From assembly GCA_963082975.1 (NCBI GenBank), contig OY720347.1, positions 31,947,398 through 32,011,397 of the forward strand: a stretch of DNA of 64,000 nt, given 5' to 3'. Every line of letters starts with the position of its first letter. Position 1 is the stretch's first letter. The stretch is from Labia minor (taxonomy: Eukaryota > Arthropoda > Insecta > Dermaptera > Spongiphoridae). Shown in pieces: positions 33,301 through 42,964 of this stretch. The translations under genes were made by a program, and so were the position numbers. Under the pieces are notes generated by a model. The model had not been told where the DNA came from. It was given only the letters and a program-made list of their open reading frames with translations, and did no database searches.

Positions 33301-36279
33301 TTGTACAATTAGTTATATTTCCATGAAAAGTCTATATATATATATATATGGTAGGTATTATTACTGATCACATACGGAATATACTTTTTTGATCGATCAT
33401 ATATAATTTGGTCACTTTTCCAATCAGATTAAAAAAAGGGGTATAGAATTTTTTTTTAGATTTTTATTAAATTACTTTTTCACTTTCTCTTCATCTCTTT
33501 GTAGAATTAAATTATAAATTATAAATTATAAATTTTAATAAAATGAGAAGTTGGTTTTAATAATAAAATCTCTTGATTATTTAGTAAATAGGGGATTAAA
33601 GGGACGTCGGTTTTAAGGAGGGGACTGGGTCGGTGGTGGCCTCGTGTCTATTTGTTCATTGCTTGATATAATTAATCGAAGGGCGGAGAGGAGGGACCCA
33701 AAGGGCCGGGGCCGCCATTAGCTCACAGACAATGAACCACCCGCCATGCATAAAATTCGAATTTACATTCAATTTTCCGCAAACGGTTATTATTTCCAAA
33801 GGTATTTGCATGATGCTTTCTTTAGACTATTATATACATGTTTGCATTTTAATTAATGTGTTTTGTTTAACATAATTTACAGTGTAGAGTCTTTTTGGAT
33901 ACGCGAGCCTATAATTAGAAAACAAGATCGTATTGTAAAACAAAATCCTAAAAGCTTGTTCCCATGTTTCCGAATGCAAGAAGTATTTTTCCCTTATTGG
34001 TAAAAACTTTACTACACACAAGTTAAAAAATTTAGACAAAAGCAATGAAATAAAAAACAAAAACAAATAAAATAATATAAAATAAAATTAAATAATGAAT
34101 ATATATATATATATATATATATATAATAATCAAAAGGATAAAAAAAAGTAAAAATAATTAAAAATAAATTAATACTTTATCAAGAGAGAAAAAATATGAT
34201 AATTAAGAAAACGAGATAAATTAAAAAAAAAAAATAAAAATAAATGCATAGAAATTTATTTTATTTTCTGTTTTTTTTTTATTCTTGAAATTCTACTTTT
34301 TGATTACAATATTTAATCTATTTGAAAAATAAAAAAAAAAATAGATAAAAATTCTTATTTCTTTTTTTTTGCTTTTTGAGAATTTTAATTATAAAACTCG
34401 GAAAATTGTAGATTTCATAACTTGTTTTTTTAAATACTTTTTATTGTATTTTTTTACTAAAAAAAAGTAAAAATATTATTTTTCTAATTAATAAATTATA
34501 ACATTTATATTTTATTCTTATATGAAAAATATTCAATTATATATTAGATAATTTATATTATTATATTTTTAAAATTTTAATAAGTTGTAATGATTAGATT
34601 AAGCCACATTAGATTAGTGTCATTGTTTGTAAATATTAGAATAAAATATTTAATTAGATAAATAAATAAAAGACGCTTCAGTGGTTTAGAGGTTAGCACA
34701 ACAGTCTACCACTTTGAAGACACAAGTTTGGGCCTAGGGAAATTCAATAATTAATTTCTCTTTAAAGCTCTACGTGATCCTCAGGTTCTATACGCAAATA
34801 ATAAATAATAAAATAAATAATAAAGCTATTGGAAAAATTGAAACCGTTAACTTCTAAAAAAAAAAATTAAAATAAAAAACATTTTGATAATTTTTTTTTT
34901 TAATTTGGTGTTAACATAATTTTTTAATTTCCATTTATTAATCTATTATTAAATTCAGATGCTTTAATAAATTTGTAATAAATTAATTAGAAATTTAAAT
35001 TCATTTTTACTAAGAATAATTTTTCATTTGTTAATTGTGTTCCAACTTAACTCCTTCTTTAACTATTCAATTTTCTTATTAAATCGTGAAGGATATGGAT
35101 GTAAACAAGTTTAATAAAAATCCTCCACACGAATTAATTATTAACAGTTAATATATAAAGAATGATTAACTTAATTATGGCACTCTTATTAAGTATATAA
35201 TTTTGTTCTACTGAAGGATACATACTCCGAGAAAATTAGAAAATGTTTGTAAATAATAATAATAATAATAACAATAATGTTTATAATTTCTTTAGTGAGG
35301 AGAATTTTGGAAGAAGTAAATTATATAATAACATAATATATGTAAATCAATTTTATAATAATTTATTTATAATTATATTAAGTAATTTTCTAATGTAAAT
35401 AAAAACAAATGTCGGTATATATGAACGAGTATAAAAAAGTACTTTAAGTGATGGTCTTTTACCCAAATATAGTCTTTGAATAGACCAATTTGGTAAATGG
35501 AAATCGAATGAAATATTCACTTGCCTTGGTCCCAAATTACTTAATCATATCCATACAACAGCAGAGTAATTAATTAGATTTATTATTTAGAAATTTAGTC
35601 TACTTTTACGTTCCAACATCTAATTATGGAAACATTCAAGTGAATGTAATTCACCGTCATATGTCTAATAAATGTAATTCGAGGTTTGTGTCTAAAAAAA
35701 ATATTTATATAAATAAAATAAAAACTAATAAATTATTATTGAAAGTTAATAGAGAAATAAATTAAAATACAATAATTAATTTCAAATTACTTTTTTTTGA
35801 TATTAAGCCAGATAATTGGATGTACAAAAATAGAAATAACTTATTAGAAATCAATTTAGATAAATGGATTTGATATCGACTAAAAAGGGTATTTTTTTAA
35901 TCGATTAAATATGTATATATAATAGTCATATATGTTTTTTATTTAGTTATTTATTTTGTGTTCTCTCTTTTTTTTCTCTTTATGCAATAATAATTATTCA
36001 TTGATATAATATACAACAAATTTTTTTTTTTTAATACTTATAGGTATGTATATACAATTGCTTACGAATATATATGAACAAATTTAATTTTTTAATAATC
36101 ACCAAATATAATAACAATATTAATTAAAAAATAGAGATAAAATGGACTTACCCATAGGCGGCGAGTGTGGGGTCGTAAGGATAATATCCAGTGGTGGGTT
36201 GGAGTCCCGCTGCAGCCGATGTCCATGCAGACATGTCTGCTGCCGAGGAGGTGCTATCTTTCAGGCCATAGGGAGTACT
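15093..36279 (-). CDS. mirr: Iroquois-class TALE homeobox transcription factor, mirror-like (3' part, N-terminus missing)
   Basis: This is a multi-exon gene. Coding segments in transcript order are 36279-36152, 17418-17048, 16038-15225 and 15132-15093. Intron phases are 2, 1 and 2, and every junction restores an open frame, giving 450 codons. Iroquois proteins are nuclear DNA-binding factors that pattern the eye, notum, ovary and body wall in insects. In the visible protein a TALE homeodomain lies at about residues 51-115, with the WFANARRR recognition helix at 100-107 (Ala at homeodomain position 50). An acidic run DDDDD follows at 123-127, the IRO box ([11 protein letters not shown]) is near 240, and a DTPPQTPP motif and a Pro/Gln/Gly/Ser-rich C-terminus come after. 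Ara, Caup and Mirr share the homeodomain. I prefer Mirr because of [13 protein letters not shown] and the IRO box context, remembered rather than searched. N-terminal residues and the start codon are absent, and no matching exon was found up to position 64000. Confidence 0.9.
15133..15224 (-). other. mirr: mirr short 92-bp intron with a weak donor
   Basis: The intron runs from GTCCGC (15224 downwards) to TTGCAG (ending 15133). It has a T-rich tract and ATTAAT-like branch candidates before the acceptor. The donor is poor beyond GT, so retention is possible and would give a C-terminus ending RSAQAF with a stop at 15208-15206. Confidence 0.6.
15225..16038 (-). CDS. mirr: mirr large C-terminal exon with IRO box
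   Basis: The 814-bp exon has acceptor GTTGGTGCAG ending at 16039, which joins the phase-1 G of the previous exon to make Glu. An ATG at 16057 is in the intron/acceptor region and is not a start. Features in order are an acidic run ([10 protein letters not shown]), a His-rich [10 protein letters not shown] patch, the IRO box [12 protein letters not shown] at about residue 240, a Pro run, HSHHHQQQQ, a GGGGG run, [23 protein letters not shown], a Gln/Pro tract, and the ending GTAFKPFYK. The IRO box is a family-specific motif of unknown function, and the low-complexity tracts are typical of insect Iroquois activation/repression regions. The 3' boundary is less certain. The donor AG|GTCCGC at 15225/15224 is weak, and without splicing the frame continues RSAQAF to a stop at 15208-15206. 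Confidence 0.93.
16039..17047 (-). other. mirr: mirr intron between homeodomain and IRO-box exons (1.0 kb)
   Basis: Donor GTCAGT at 17047 and acceptor GTTGGTGCAG ending at 16039 bound a 1009-bp intron. The segment 16130-16440 is visibly GC-richer than the rest and non-coding, a candidate conserved element. The remainder, 16440-16980, is plain AT-rich intron. Confidence 0.9.
16130..16440. promoter_or_regulatory. GC-richer element in the 1.0 kb mirr intron
   Basis: The segment has mixed composition with CpGs and a direct/inverted GATCA pairing near 16370-16392 (cagATCAaacgcTGATCAttgg). There is no open frame. It differs clearly from the AT-rich remainder of the intron. Confidence 0.35.
17048..17418 (-). 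CDS. mirr: mirr homeodomain exon
   Basis: The 371-bp exon has acceptor TTTTCAG at 17425-17419 and donor AAAG|GTCAGT at 17048/17047. It enters in phase 2 and leaves in phase 1. It encodes the whole TALE homeodomain: [10 protein letters not shown], then [15 protein letters not shown], where the TALE three-residue loop falls, then the third helix [17 protein letters not shown]. An acidic segment with DDDDD and alternating D/E/K follows, then a Ser/Gly stretch ending RRDDK. The homeodomain is essentially identical to the family consensus as I know it, with no gaps, no stops and intact DNA-contact residues (Asn51 and Arg53). This exon alone establishes the Iroquois assignment. Confidence 0.97.
17950..18320. 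promoter_or_regulatory. Mixed-composition block at the 3' end of the large intron
   Basis: Moderately GC sequence with several CpGs at 18000-18090, then AT-rich again. Regulatory function is conjecture, and no gene is visible. Confidence 0.2.
18814..19121 (-). mobile_element. tRNA-derived SINE with poly-A/T tail and 12-bp target duplication
   Basis: On the minus strand a tRNA-like head starts GGCGCCACAGGGTGAGAGG. It has an A-box-like GGTGAGAGGATAGC and a perfect B-box in CCCGGGTTCAAGTCCCGGG, a T-arm with a five-base-pair stem. A tRNA-unrelated body follows to about 18861 and then a simple T/A-rich tail. The direct repeat ATAATAACAAAT flanks the insertion at 18802-18813 and 19122-19133. It sits inside the large mirr intron, antisense to nothing, in the same orientation as the gene. 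Confidence 0.88.
19540..20035. promoter_or_regulatory. Intronic GC-richer stretch, candidate regulatory DNA
   Basis: It is made of two blocks (19545-19690 and 19780-20030) around a short (TA)n. It includes a TC-rich run CTCGCTCTCTCTCTCCC near 19988. Nothing coding is recognised. Confidence 0.25.
20490..20715. promoter_or_regulatory. Compact GC-richer intronic island
   Basis: About 200 bp of mixed composition with CpGs is framed by AT-rich DNA and microsatellites. Open on one strand for 66 codons, but without any motif. A conserved non-coding element is more likely than an exon, because no convincing splice-site pair bounds it. Confidence 0.3.
21530..22420. promoter_or_regulatory. Large intronic island with GAGAG cluster and GCCAT (Polycomb-response-like)
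   Basis: This is a GC-rich block interrupted by a (TA)n at about 21866-21886. At 22125-22200 a dense GAGAG array occurs, followed immediately by GCCATCGCC at 22200. In Drosophila, GAGAG binds GAGA factor and GCCAT is the Pleiohomeotic core, both common in Polycomb response elements, and Iroquois genes are Polycomb targets there. The motifs are seen. The function is inferred. Confidence 0.35.
22736..22993. mobile_element. Non-autonomous hAT element (MITE), 258 bp
   Basis: The ends CAGTGATTCTTAGCC and GGCTTAGAATCACTG are perfect 15-bp inverted repeats. The flanking octamers ATATAGAG (22728-22735) and ATATAGTG (22994-23001) differ at one base, consistent with an old 8-bp duplication. Sub-terminal repeats containing GTGTGCCGCCAAATT lie near each end. 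There is no transposase. Confidence 0.88.
23450..25350. promoter_or_regulatory. Longest GC-richer intronic block (about 1.9 kb), candidate enhancer cluster
   Basis: Unlike most of the intron this block stays unique and mixed in composition for nearly 2 kb. A CpG-rich core lies at about 23870-24020, and another block at 24900-25200. I find no splice-flanked open frame. A 78-codon minus-strand frame at 24922-25158 has no recognised domain. By position and length it is a strong candidate for conserved regulatory DNA. Confidence 0.4.
25436..25669. mobile_element. TTAA-flanked MITE (piggyBac-like target), 234 bp
   Basis: Terminal inverted repeats CACACTATG...CATAGTGTG are flanked on both sides by TTAA (25432-25435 and 25670-25673), the piggyBac-type target. 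The interior is a nest of repeats. ACGGGTATAAATACCCG and ACGGGTACAAATACCCG (each a near-palindrome) and TATAAGTGGCA recur, and a second CATAGTGTG occurs at about 25503-25511. There is no transposase. The TIRs do not begin with CCC as in classical piggyBac, so family placement rests on TTAA. Confidence 0.82.
26370..27320. promoter_or_regulatory. Intronic mixed blocks, candidate regulatory DNA
   Basis: It comprises a short block at 26370-26500 and a longer one at 26760-27300, with a G-rich tract (27045-27070) and CpGs around 27160-27230. The remainder is AT-rich. No coding sequence is recognised. Confidence 0.25.
27351..27397. repeat. (CT)n-(AT)n compound microsatellite
   Basis: CT units run directly into AT units, at the boundary between two GC-richer intronic blocks. 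Confidence 0.95.
27420..28110. promoter_or_regulatory. CpG-rich intronic island with (AC)n tract
   Basis: This is one of the GC-richest non-coding segments, with many CpGs (for example GCGCGCGC at 27788-27795), an (AC)12 run at about 27623-27646 and a G/A-rich tract at 27985-28025. Four overlapping open frames of 86-140 codons on both strands reflect GC content and the AC repeat, and none contains a known motif. Confidence 0.4.
28111..28925. other. AT-rich intron sequence
   Basis: Plain A/T-rich DNA with (TA)n near 28569-28586 and poly-T runs. I see no feature. Confidence 0.6.
28930..29740. promoter_or_regulatory. CpG-rich intronic island (core 29235-29560)
   Basis: The core is strongly GC-rich with dense CpGs (GTCCGGGCGTGCG, GGCGGGTCGCG, GTCGCCGGG) in an AT-rich intron. 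Short open frames exist on both strands without motifs. It could be an enhancer or an internal alternative promoter of mirr. No TATA-plus-initiator arrangement or paired splice donor was convincing. Confidence 0.4.
31370..32300. promoter_or_regulatory. Intronic GC-richer block (core 31815-32240)
   Basis: The core holds CpG-rich sequence (CACGCGAACTTAGCCGCGCA near 31939), a CATGTGACAACATGG palindrome-like motif near 31913 and a C-rich run around 31998-32040. Nothing coding is recognised. Confidence 0.35.
33590..33990. promoter_or_regulatory. Intronic GC-richer block
   Basis: G-rich then mixed sequence including GGGCCGGGGCCGCCATTAGC near 33701 and GACAATGAACC near 33728. Bounded by AT-rich DNA on both sides, about 2.3 kb downstream of the exon at 36152. 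A conserved enhancer is plausible but unproven. Confidence 0.35.
34672..34738 (+). repeat. tRNA-like SINE relic
   Basis: The sequence reads GTGGTTTAGAGGTTAGCACA (an A-box resembling many tRNAs), then ACCACTTTGAAGACACAAGTTTG in the place of the anticodon and T arms. The B-box is degraded, so it is not a functional tRNA. Confidence 0.5.
36152..36279 (-). CDS. mirr: mirr coding exon upstream of the homeodomain exon
   Basis: The 128-bp exon lies between acceptor TTATAG (36285-36280) and donor GGTAAGT (36151 downwards). It starts in phase 0 and ends in phase 2. It encodes 42 residues, beginning STPYGLKDS, with [14 protein letters not shown] near the middle and ending YDPTLAAYG. This is the conserved segment immediately N-terminal to the homeodomain in Iroquois proteins. 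The split glycine codon is completed by the exon at 17418. An alternative acceptor AG two bases further in would break the phase-0 frame with an unknown upstream exon, so the outer AG is preferred. The exon is isolated in AT-rich DNA, and the next upstream coding exon is not recognisable in this window. Confidence 0.93.
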
Positions 36280-36935
36280 CTATAACATAAATTAAATTCA
36301 CATGAAGATTAATTTTAATTTATCATTCATTTTAATTTAATCATTTATATTAAAATTAATAAAATTATAATAATTTTGTAACAATTTAAATTAATCGATA
36401 TTAAAGCAAATTTTACTTATATTTATATTATGAAAAAAAAAATAAAAAAATAAATAATTATTTCAATATATTGGAATAAAAATAACTATAAAAAAAAATA
36501 AATCCCGGATTTAGTTTTGTCTAACATTTCAAAAACAACATTTCGTGTCCCAGCGACACGACTACAATTCTGACAAATGAAAATAAGACAAAGTATTTTA
36601 TTTGTATTTGCACGACTTTTTCTCATGTCGATTTAATCAATTTATGATCATTTAAAGAAAATAAATGAAATTTTCTTTGTCATGTAATTAATTTTGCAGT
36701 TTTTTAAATATATAGGAAAAAGTAATGTATTCATAAATATTTTTTAAGCAGAGTTAGTTTATGTATAACTTCAACAGATACAGAAACACTTGAAAATATG
36801 AAAATATAAAAAATATTCAATTCCTGTCTATATAAAAGGGAATTAAAATAACAATATGTGATACAGGTAACAAAGCTGAAGAAACATTGTTCAAAATGTT
36901 CAAAACCTTTCAAAGAATTGATAATATATACTCAG

Positions 36936-36983
<48 letters not shown>

Positions 36984-37780
36984 GCAATAAAATTAAATAT
37001 GATAGTGAAAAATAAAATTTAAAATAATATTCTTAATAAAAACAAAAATAAATTAAAATTTGTATTAAAATAATTATTTAAATTTAATTTAAAGAATAAA
37101 AGAACATATCACAGTAGTCAAATGTTGAACTACTGAACTCGAGGATGAAGGATCAAACCTCGCCAAGTTTACAAAAATTTATAATAATATAATTTTTAAT
37201 GTGATGAAATCAAAATAATAATAATAAAGAGCAATATTAAAAAAAAATGTTTTATTCAAAAATAAAATTAAAATTTCAATAAATTTCAATTTTTGTAGCT
37301 TTATTATATTAACTATAAAAGTGATATGCTTTAAATACATACCTCTAAATTTTTAATTAATCGTTAAAATAATAAAAAAAATTGTTGATTATGACTTTTG
37401 CTATCAAACTTAAATTTATGATTCAATGAGTTTGAAGTGGTGAAATAAAATTTCTATTAAATTATCATCCACTCAGTGGCTGTGAAAAATACTACGATAG
37501 CGGGAATGAAAACGAGAGAGGGGAAAATCATATGAAAATATTGAAGAGAATATGGCTATTAACCTGATGGAAAATCAAACCTTATTAAAAAATAAACCAG
37601 TTATTTAATATATTAATATATATATATATATATATATACATAATTTTTTATTAAATTGATAAAATCAAATTGCATAGGAGATGACTAATTATTACCGTAA
37701 ATAAAATAAACAAATAAGTAAATAAATAAATAAACAAAATTTAAAAATTGTAACGGGCGAGACTTTTTTATTTGTAAATA
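36280..37780. other. AT-rich DNA upstream of the first recognised mirr exon
   Basis: No coding sequence is seen. It includes a (TA)20 tract at 36938-36978 and a tRNA-like relic at 37104-37166. It is presumably intronic, because the exon at 36279 begins with a splice acceptor. Confidence 0.55.
37104..37166 (+). repeat. tRNA-like SINE relic
   Basis: CAGTAGTCAAATGTTGAACTA resembles a tRNA D-arm/anticodon-arm region. GGATGAAGGATCAAACCTCG resembles a T arm with a mutated B-box. No intact tRNA fold is claimed. Confidence 0.45.
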
Positions 37781-37789
37781 ATAATTATT

Positions 37790-37965
37790 ATGTTTAAACC
37801 TGGTGAATCCATCCATTGGTTTTGGCTCCTGGGAGGTGCTGCCCAGAAGGAGCAAACCCAGGGATTCCCCAAAAAATATGTAAACCGGTCCTTTGCCCTT
37901 TGAAGAAGAGTCGTTGGGGAACCATTGAACTGATTGCATAGGGCATAGTTCTCATATAAACTCAT
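37790..37965. other. Isolated GC-richer patch of unknown nature
   Basis: About 150 bp of mixed composition (37797-37950) contains the small inverted pairs CTCCTGGGAGG and CTGCCCAGAAGG. Open frames of 65 and 84 codons run through it on the minus strand, with no recognised motif. It may be a transposon fragment or a regulatory element. Confidence 0.25.
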
Positions 37966-38118
37966 GTGTAAACTTATTTTTTTTATTTTATTTCTTTATA
38001 TTAAATCTATTAACAACATATATATATATTATTTTGTGAAAGTTATTTTTATCAATCCTTATTATAAAATAAAAATAAAATTTAAATAGAAAAATTATGA
38101 TTTATTAAAGCATATATA

Positions 38119-38488
38119 CAGGGCCGGCCCTAGAGCCGAGCCAGTAAGGCCATGGCTCGGGGCGCTTGGCTGGCAGGGGCGCCATTATGAAAAAAAAATT
38201 AATCCTTCGCAAGATATCAGGGCTTATAAGACTTAATAGTAAATAAAAAATTATGGTACGCAATAAAAAAATTGCGTTTATTTAAAATAAGTAGTAAATT
38301 ATTACATTTTTAAAAATATAATGTTGATATCATACCAAGATATCTCCTTTTTAGGAAGATAAATAAAAATATTTTTTTAATAACAAACAAAAATTTTTTA
38401 GTTGATTCTTTTTTTTTGGATGTTAAAACATATGGGGCGAACTTTAGACCCTTGGCCTAGGGCGCCATAAGAGCTCGGGCCGTGCCTG
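38119..38488. mobile_element. Non-autonomous hAT element (MITE), 370 bp
   Basis: The ends are CAGGGCCGGCCCTAGAGCC and GAGCTCGGGCCGTGCCTG, imperfect inverted repeats, with GGCGCCAT present near both ends in opposite settings. A perfect 8-bp duplication CATATATA flanks it at 38111-38118 and 38489-38496. GC-rich ends and an AT-rich core are typical of this class. There is no transposase. Confidence 0.9.
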
Positions 38489-39690
38489 CATATATATAGT
38501 TAAAGGATTATTTAAAATATTCTCTAAAAAATAAATTAATTATATTCTATTTACTTTTAGCAATCTGATAAAAAATTAATTAAACATTTTTTATTGAATA
38601 TATATTTCTTAATTAATCAATTTGTTATAATAAAGTTTCATTGAATATTAATCTAAGAAATATATTTTTGGTTTTTATTTTTTTTGAAATAATTATATTT
38701 AGTACTTAATAAGGCAAAAATCAATAATAATTTTGATTTTTATGTTTTGTACTTAACATTCATATAAATTTATTTATTTCTTTATTATTAAAAGTTAAGT
38801 AAGTATACATGAAAAAAATCTGCTATTGTTATTATTAGATATTATTTAATTAATTTAAAAATCATCTTCATTCTATTAAATTGTCCTTTATTTTAATTAT
38901 TTAAACACTTATATTCAACTATTTATGCATTTATATAAAATTAAGATAGATTGTAATTTGTTCAACAGGTTTCGGTTCCACTTGTTAATTAAATAAACTT
39001 AATTAATATTTATTGAAGAGTGAATCTAAGGAAGTGAAAAAATTATCTCATGCTTTTGGTCCAATTTAATTGGCTTCCCATTTTCATCATCAAAAGCTTG
39101 TTTTCAAACTGAAATTATAATTGAACTATGAATAGCCCTATAAATCGCTTCTAATTGCAGCATATAGATTTGGGGGATGATTGATGTAATTATATTTACG
39201 ATAATATTCCAAAGCAATATATATATATATATATATATACATAAATGTTTTAGAAATTATAACATTAAATGTTTGTATTATAAAACACAAATAATTCTGG
39301 TTATGTAAATTTTAAACTTAAGACGGATATATTCATGTACTTTTAATTTTTACAAATTAACAACCAAGAAATTTTTTGTTTTTTTTTAAATATAAATTTT
39401 TTTATTACCAAATTTTATAATCTTACTAATTAGATTAGATTCATTTTATTTTTAATTTATTTTTTTTTTATTAAATAAAATAATAAATAATTTTGTTATT
39501 ATTTTATTGGTGGCATAATGATAGTGTCAATTTAAAAAAAACATTTTACGGTAAAAACAAAATAATAATAAATTTTATTTCGTTATAAATTAAAAATAAT
39601 TAAATAAATAATAATTAATTTCAATTAAGAAACAATTAATAAGGTTTTGTTTTTGCATTTTTGTATTATTATTTTTTTGTTTTTCAATAA
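38489..39690. other. AT-rich non-coding DNA
   Basis: Apart from a slightly richer segment at 39000-39200 and a (TA)n at 39217-39239, I see nothing. Confidence 0.55.
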
Positions 39691-39889
39691 TAATTGCGAA
39701 TTTATTTTAATAAGAAAATAATTGCAGTTGATGAGAAACGATTAGATTTTGTTAAAGTAGACTACTATCTTTATTTTAATGAACGACTTCTGTAAAATTA
39801 TAGCTTCCAACATATGCCCATGAATAAAATTAGTGTAAACTTAAATTATATATCATTAAATTATCCAATCATGAATATATATATATATA

Positions 39890-40129
39890 TATTTTTTTTT
39901 TTTTAGAGTTGGGAAATATTTATTTTCAAATTATTGAGAATCGGTGTTGGTTAATATTTATCCAAAGGGCTATTACCAAAGCACTAATGGACTTGCCATC
40001 CAATTACCAACGAAGCTCTGTTTTGAGTGCCGCGTGTTTTGATAGCGGCATCGTAGCCAGGGAAAGAAGAGTAGCTCGTGCGTTACCGACATCTCGTTAA
40101 TGGAGATAAAGACGTTTTTTTTCCTATTT

Positions 40130-40167
<38 letters not shown>

Positions 40168-40560
40168 ACAGGTTTTATCTTGCAGTTAATTACTCAAGTT
40201 TATCAAAATGTGAAATACGAAGCAATATTGCCAACATGACAAACAAACAAACAAACAAACAGGTAGTGAAGATAGAAGCAATGAAAAAGAAGAAGAAGAA
40301 GAAGAAGAAGAAGGTAAGAAGTAGGCAGGCAGGCAGGGAGCGAGGTAACGGGTCGAACGAGATCCCGGATCGACGCCAACCGTCTCACGGAATCCCGTCC
40401 CGTCGTCTAACGGTCAAACATCGATCTCCAACCGTGTGGCAGAGTTCAATCTTTTTTCCTCATTTTCAGCCTTACTTGGCCTCAAGATTGCCTGACACCG
40501 TGCAAAATTGTTTATAACATAATTATCTTAAGAGGCATAATTTATGTACTCGTATGAATA
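39890..40560. promoter_or_regulatory. Two GC-richer segments flanking a poly-T, with four microsatellites
   Basis: The segments at 39905-40115 and 40185-40540 are mixed in composition and separated by a poly-T at 40132-40163. The second carries (ACAA)n at 40240-40260, (AAG)n at 40288-40313 and (GGCA)n at 40323-40336, then a CpG-rich stretch. Frames of 61-93 codons here encode only simple repeats plus unrecognised sequence. Confidence 0.3.
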
Positions 40561-42929
40561 CCTTTTTATGGGGATTAAGTTACTGGATTGTTACACTCAT
40601 AAATGTACATAATTAGAACACTTTTCATAGGTGTAGAAAATTGACTAAAAGTATATCGTTAAAGTATCTGTTGGATTAACATATAGATATATAAAACAAC
40701 AATATAAACTAACTAATTTGACTTACAACATGAAATTACAACTTTGCTAATAAAAGAAAAATACTTATACACTTAATTTACATTATTATATAAAACTCCA
40801 TTAAAATTACTTTACTACTATTAAATGTTTTTTATTTAATAAAATTATTAAGTTTTGGTTGTTGTTTTTAATTTAAATAATATTCAGGTGAATTAACTTT
40901 TTTCTAAATTAGTTATTAATTGTCATTTATTAAATTCATATTAAATTTCAATGAATTTTCTAATATTTAAGTTTACTATAAAATTATATACAATTTTAAA
41001 ACTTTCTAATTAGTCAGTTTTGGAAGTAGGAACCCTTTTCTTTATTTATTTAAACCTCATTTTATAAGATATGAAAAAATTTCATTTAGTAATTTTTTTT
41101 CCCATACTAATATTCATTAAAAGTTAATTTTGTTTTTTTTTTCTTATTTTTTTTAACAAATTGTATTTCTCTTAAAATTTTAGAAAACACGTTATAAAAT
41201 TTGGTTAAGTACTGTAAATCATCATTCATTTTTTTATTATCCTTTCATATGACTTTTATGGAGTATATAAAGCTCTTAGCTCTCTTGAAAAGTTGAAAGA
41301 ATATGTAGGTAGTCCATTGCTTTCAATAACGTTATTAGCATTATAGTTTTAAGATCGTAAAAATATAACTTTTCCAATAAAGGTATTATCATATTGTTTA
41401 TGAATTTTTAAAATCGATTAACATTCATTACATTCATCAATTGAATTTATATATAAAATATTTAAACTGAATGTAATGAAGAATAAACGTCAGTCTTCCT
41501 ACTTTGAAGTTCTACTAATTATATATTTTATATTCATATTAAAATGTATATATATATATATATAAATCATTTTAATATTAACAGAGATTAATAGTTTTGT
41601 AAATACAAGTTTAAATTACTTAATATTTATTTATTTTGAATGTTCTTATTAAAGATTGGAAGATAATGTTTTTGATTCACTGTCAATTTCTTATGCTTTT
41701 GTTCTTTTGTTTGGTTCACTCTGTTTTACATAACAAAAATGTTCCATCACAAACTTGTCAGTTTGAAAGCTCATTCTCACTGCCGTCAACTACTATTGAA
41801 ATATCTTTTAAGTCTCGCGTTCAAGCGTGAAGACAACAATATATACACATAAATAGAAAGGGCAAATAAGGGACTTTTGATTTTTCCAAAGACTGGATGA
41901 GTGACCTTGTAAGGACTGGGAATAATCAGAATTTTTTGGTTATCGGTAACACACTTGTTGAACGACAGAAAGATTGCAAATTTGTCTCACGGTCTGAAAT
42001 AGTTATTAATGATTACTTTATATTTGAAATATATTTGTAAACAATTTTTAAAATATACAAAAAAAAAAATATAATTTAGAATAATTCATTTTCACGTTTT
42101 ATTTTTAACAATTATTAATAAAATATTCAATATTAATATTAATTAAAGAAATTTGAATTAAATATTATTTCTATCATCATGATTGTTTTTTTTTTTGAAT
42201 GATTATACATTTTTAATGGATGTTTAAAAAGACAACAATAAAATTAGTGGTAATTTTGAAAATTTAAATCTAAAATATTTATAGTAAATTTAATTATTAA
42301 AAAAATAATTTTAAATTCTTAAATGAATTTTTAAAAAATATTCTTTTCCATAAATTATTTATACCATTTATCATGAATAACATTTTAATTAATATTACAT
42401 TTATTTTAATATCTATTGATAAGTTTTTTTATTTTATTTCAAATACATTTTTTTTTAATTCAACTAATTTAAACTTTTATATTCGAAATTGATTTAGAAT
42501 GTGTCAAACAAATTTTTTTATTTCATTTAACATGTGTTCACAAATTTTTTGGCTGCCTCTTTTCTAATAATGTCCAATGCGCATTTCTAAGAAACCATCG
42601 TATTCTTGCAAGCCAGCCAATCCATCTGTTCATCTGATTTATTTTGTTTTATTTTTCATATTTTTTTTTTTTATTTTATTTTATTTTATTTTATTATCTG
42701 TGTATGTGTTTTTTTATCTTCTCAATTTTTAAATACATGAGTCTATAATAAAATTTTAGAGCAAAGCGATGAACATCACAAATGTGTTAACATAATAATA
42801 ATAGTAATCGATGAAATGAATAACAAATACTTTTTGAATAACTCAAGTCAAATATTTTGAATTCATAAAAGTAAAAGATAATTTATGTTTCGAGTGTGAA
42901 TATAAAAATAAAGATCGTAAATTGTTTCA

Positions 42930-42964
<35 letters not shown>

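Larger units (their letters stand above)
17419..36151 (-). other. mirr: mirr large intron (18.7 kb)
   Basis: The intron runs from donor GGTAAGT at 36151 to acceptor TTTTCAG at 17419. It holds no convincing coding sequence. It contains an intact tRNA-derived SINE (18814-19121), a hAT MITE, a TTAA-flanked MITE, a tRNA-like relic near 34672, many (TA)n tracts and a series of GC-richer islands described separately. Predicted open frames inside it are short, follow microsatellites or islands, and lack family motifs. Confidence 0.88.

Noticed and set aside
37685-37965. Minus-strand frames of 65 and 84 codons as a small gene
   Set aside because: Two frames are open over the same 150-bp patch, no family is recognised and there are no splice signals. 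Kept only as an unexplained GC-richer patch.
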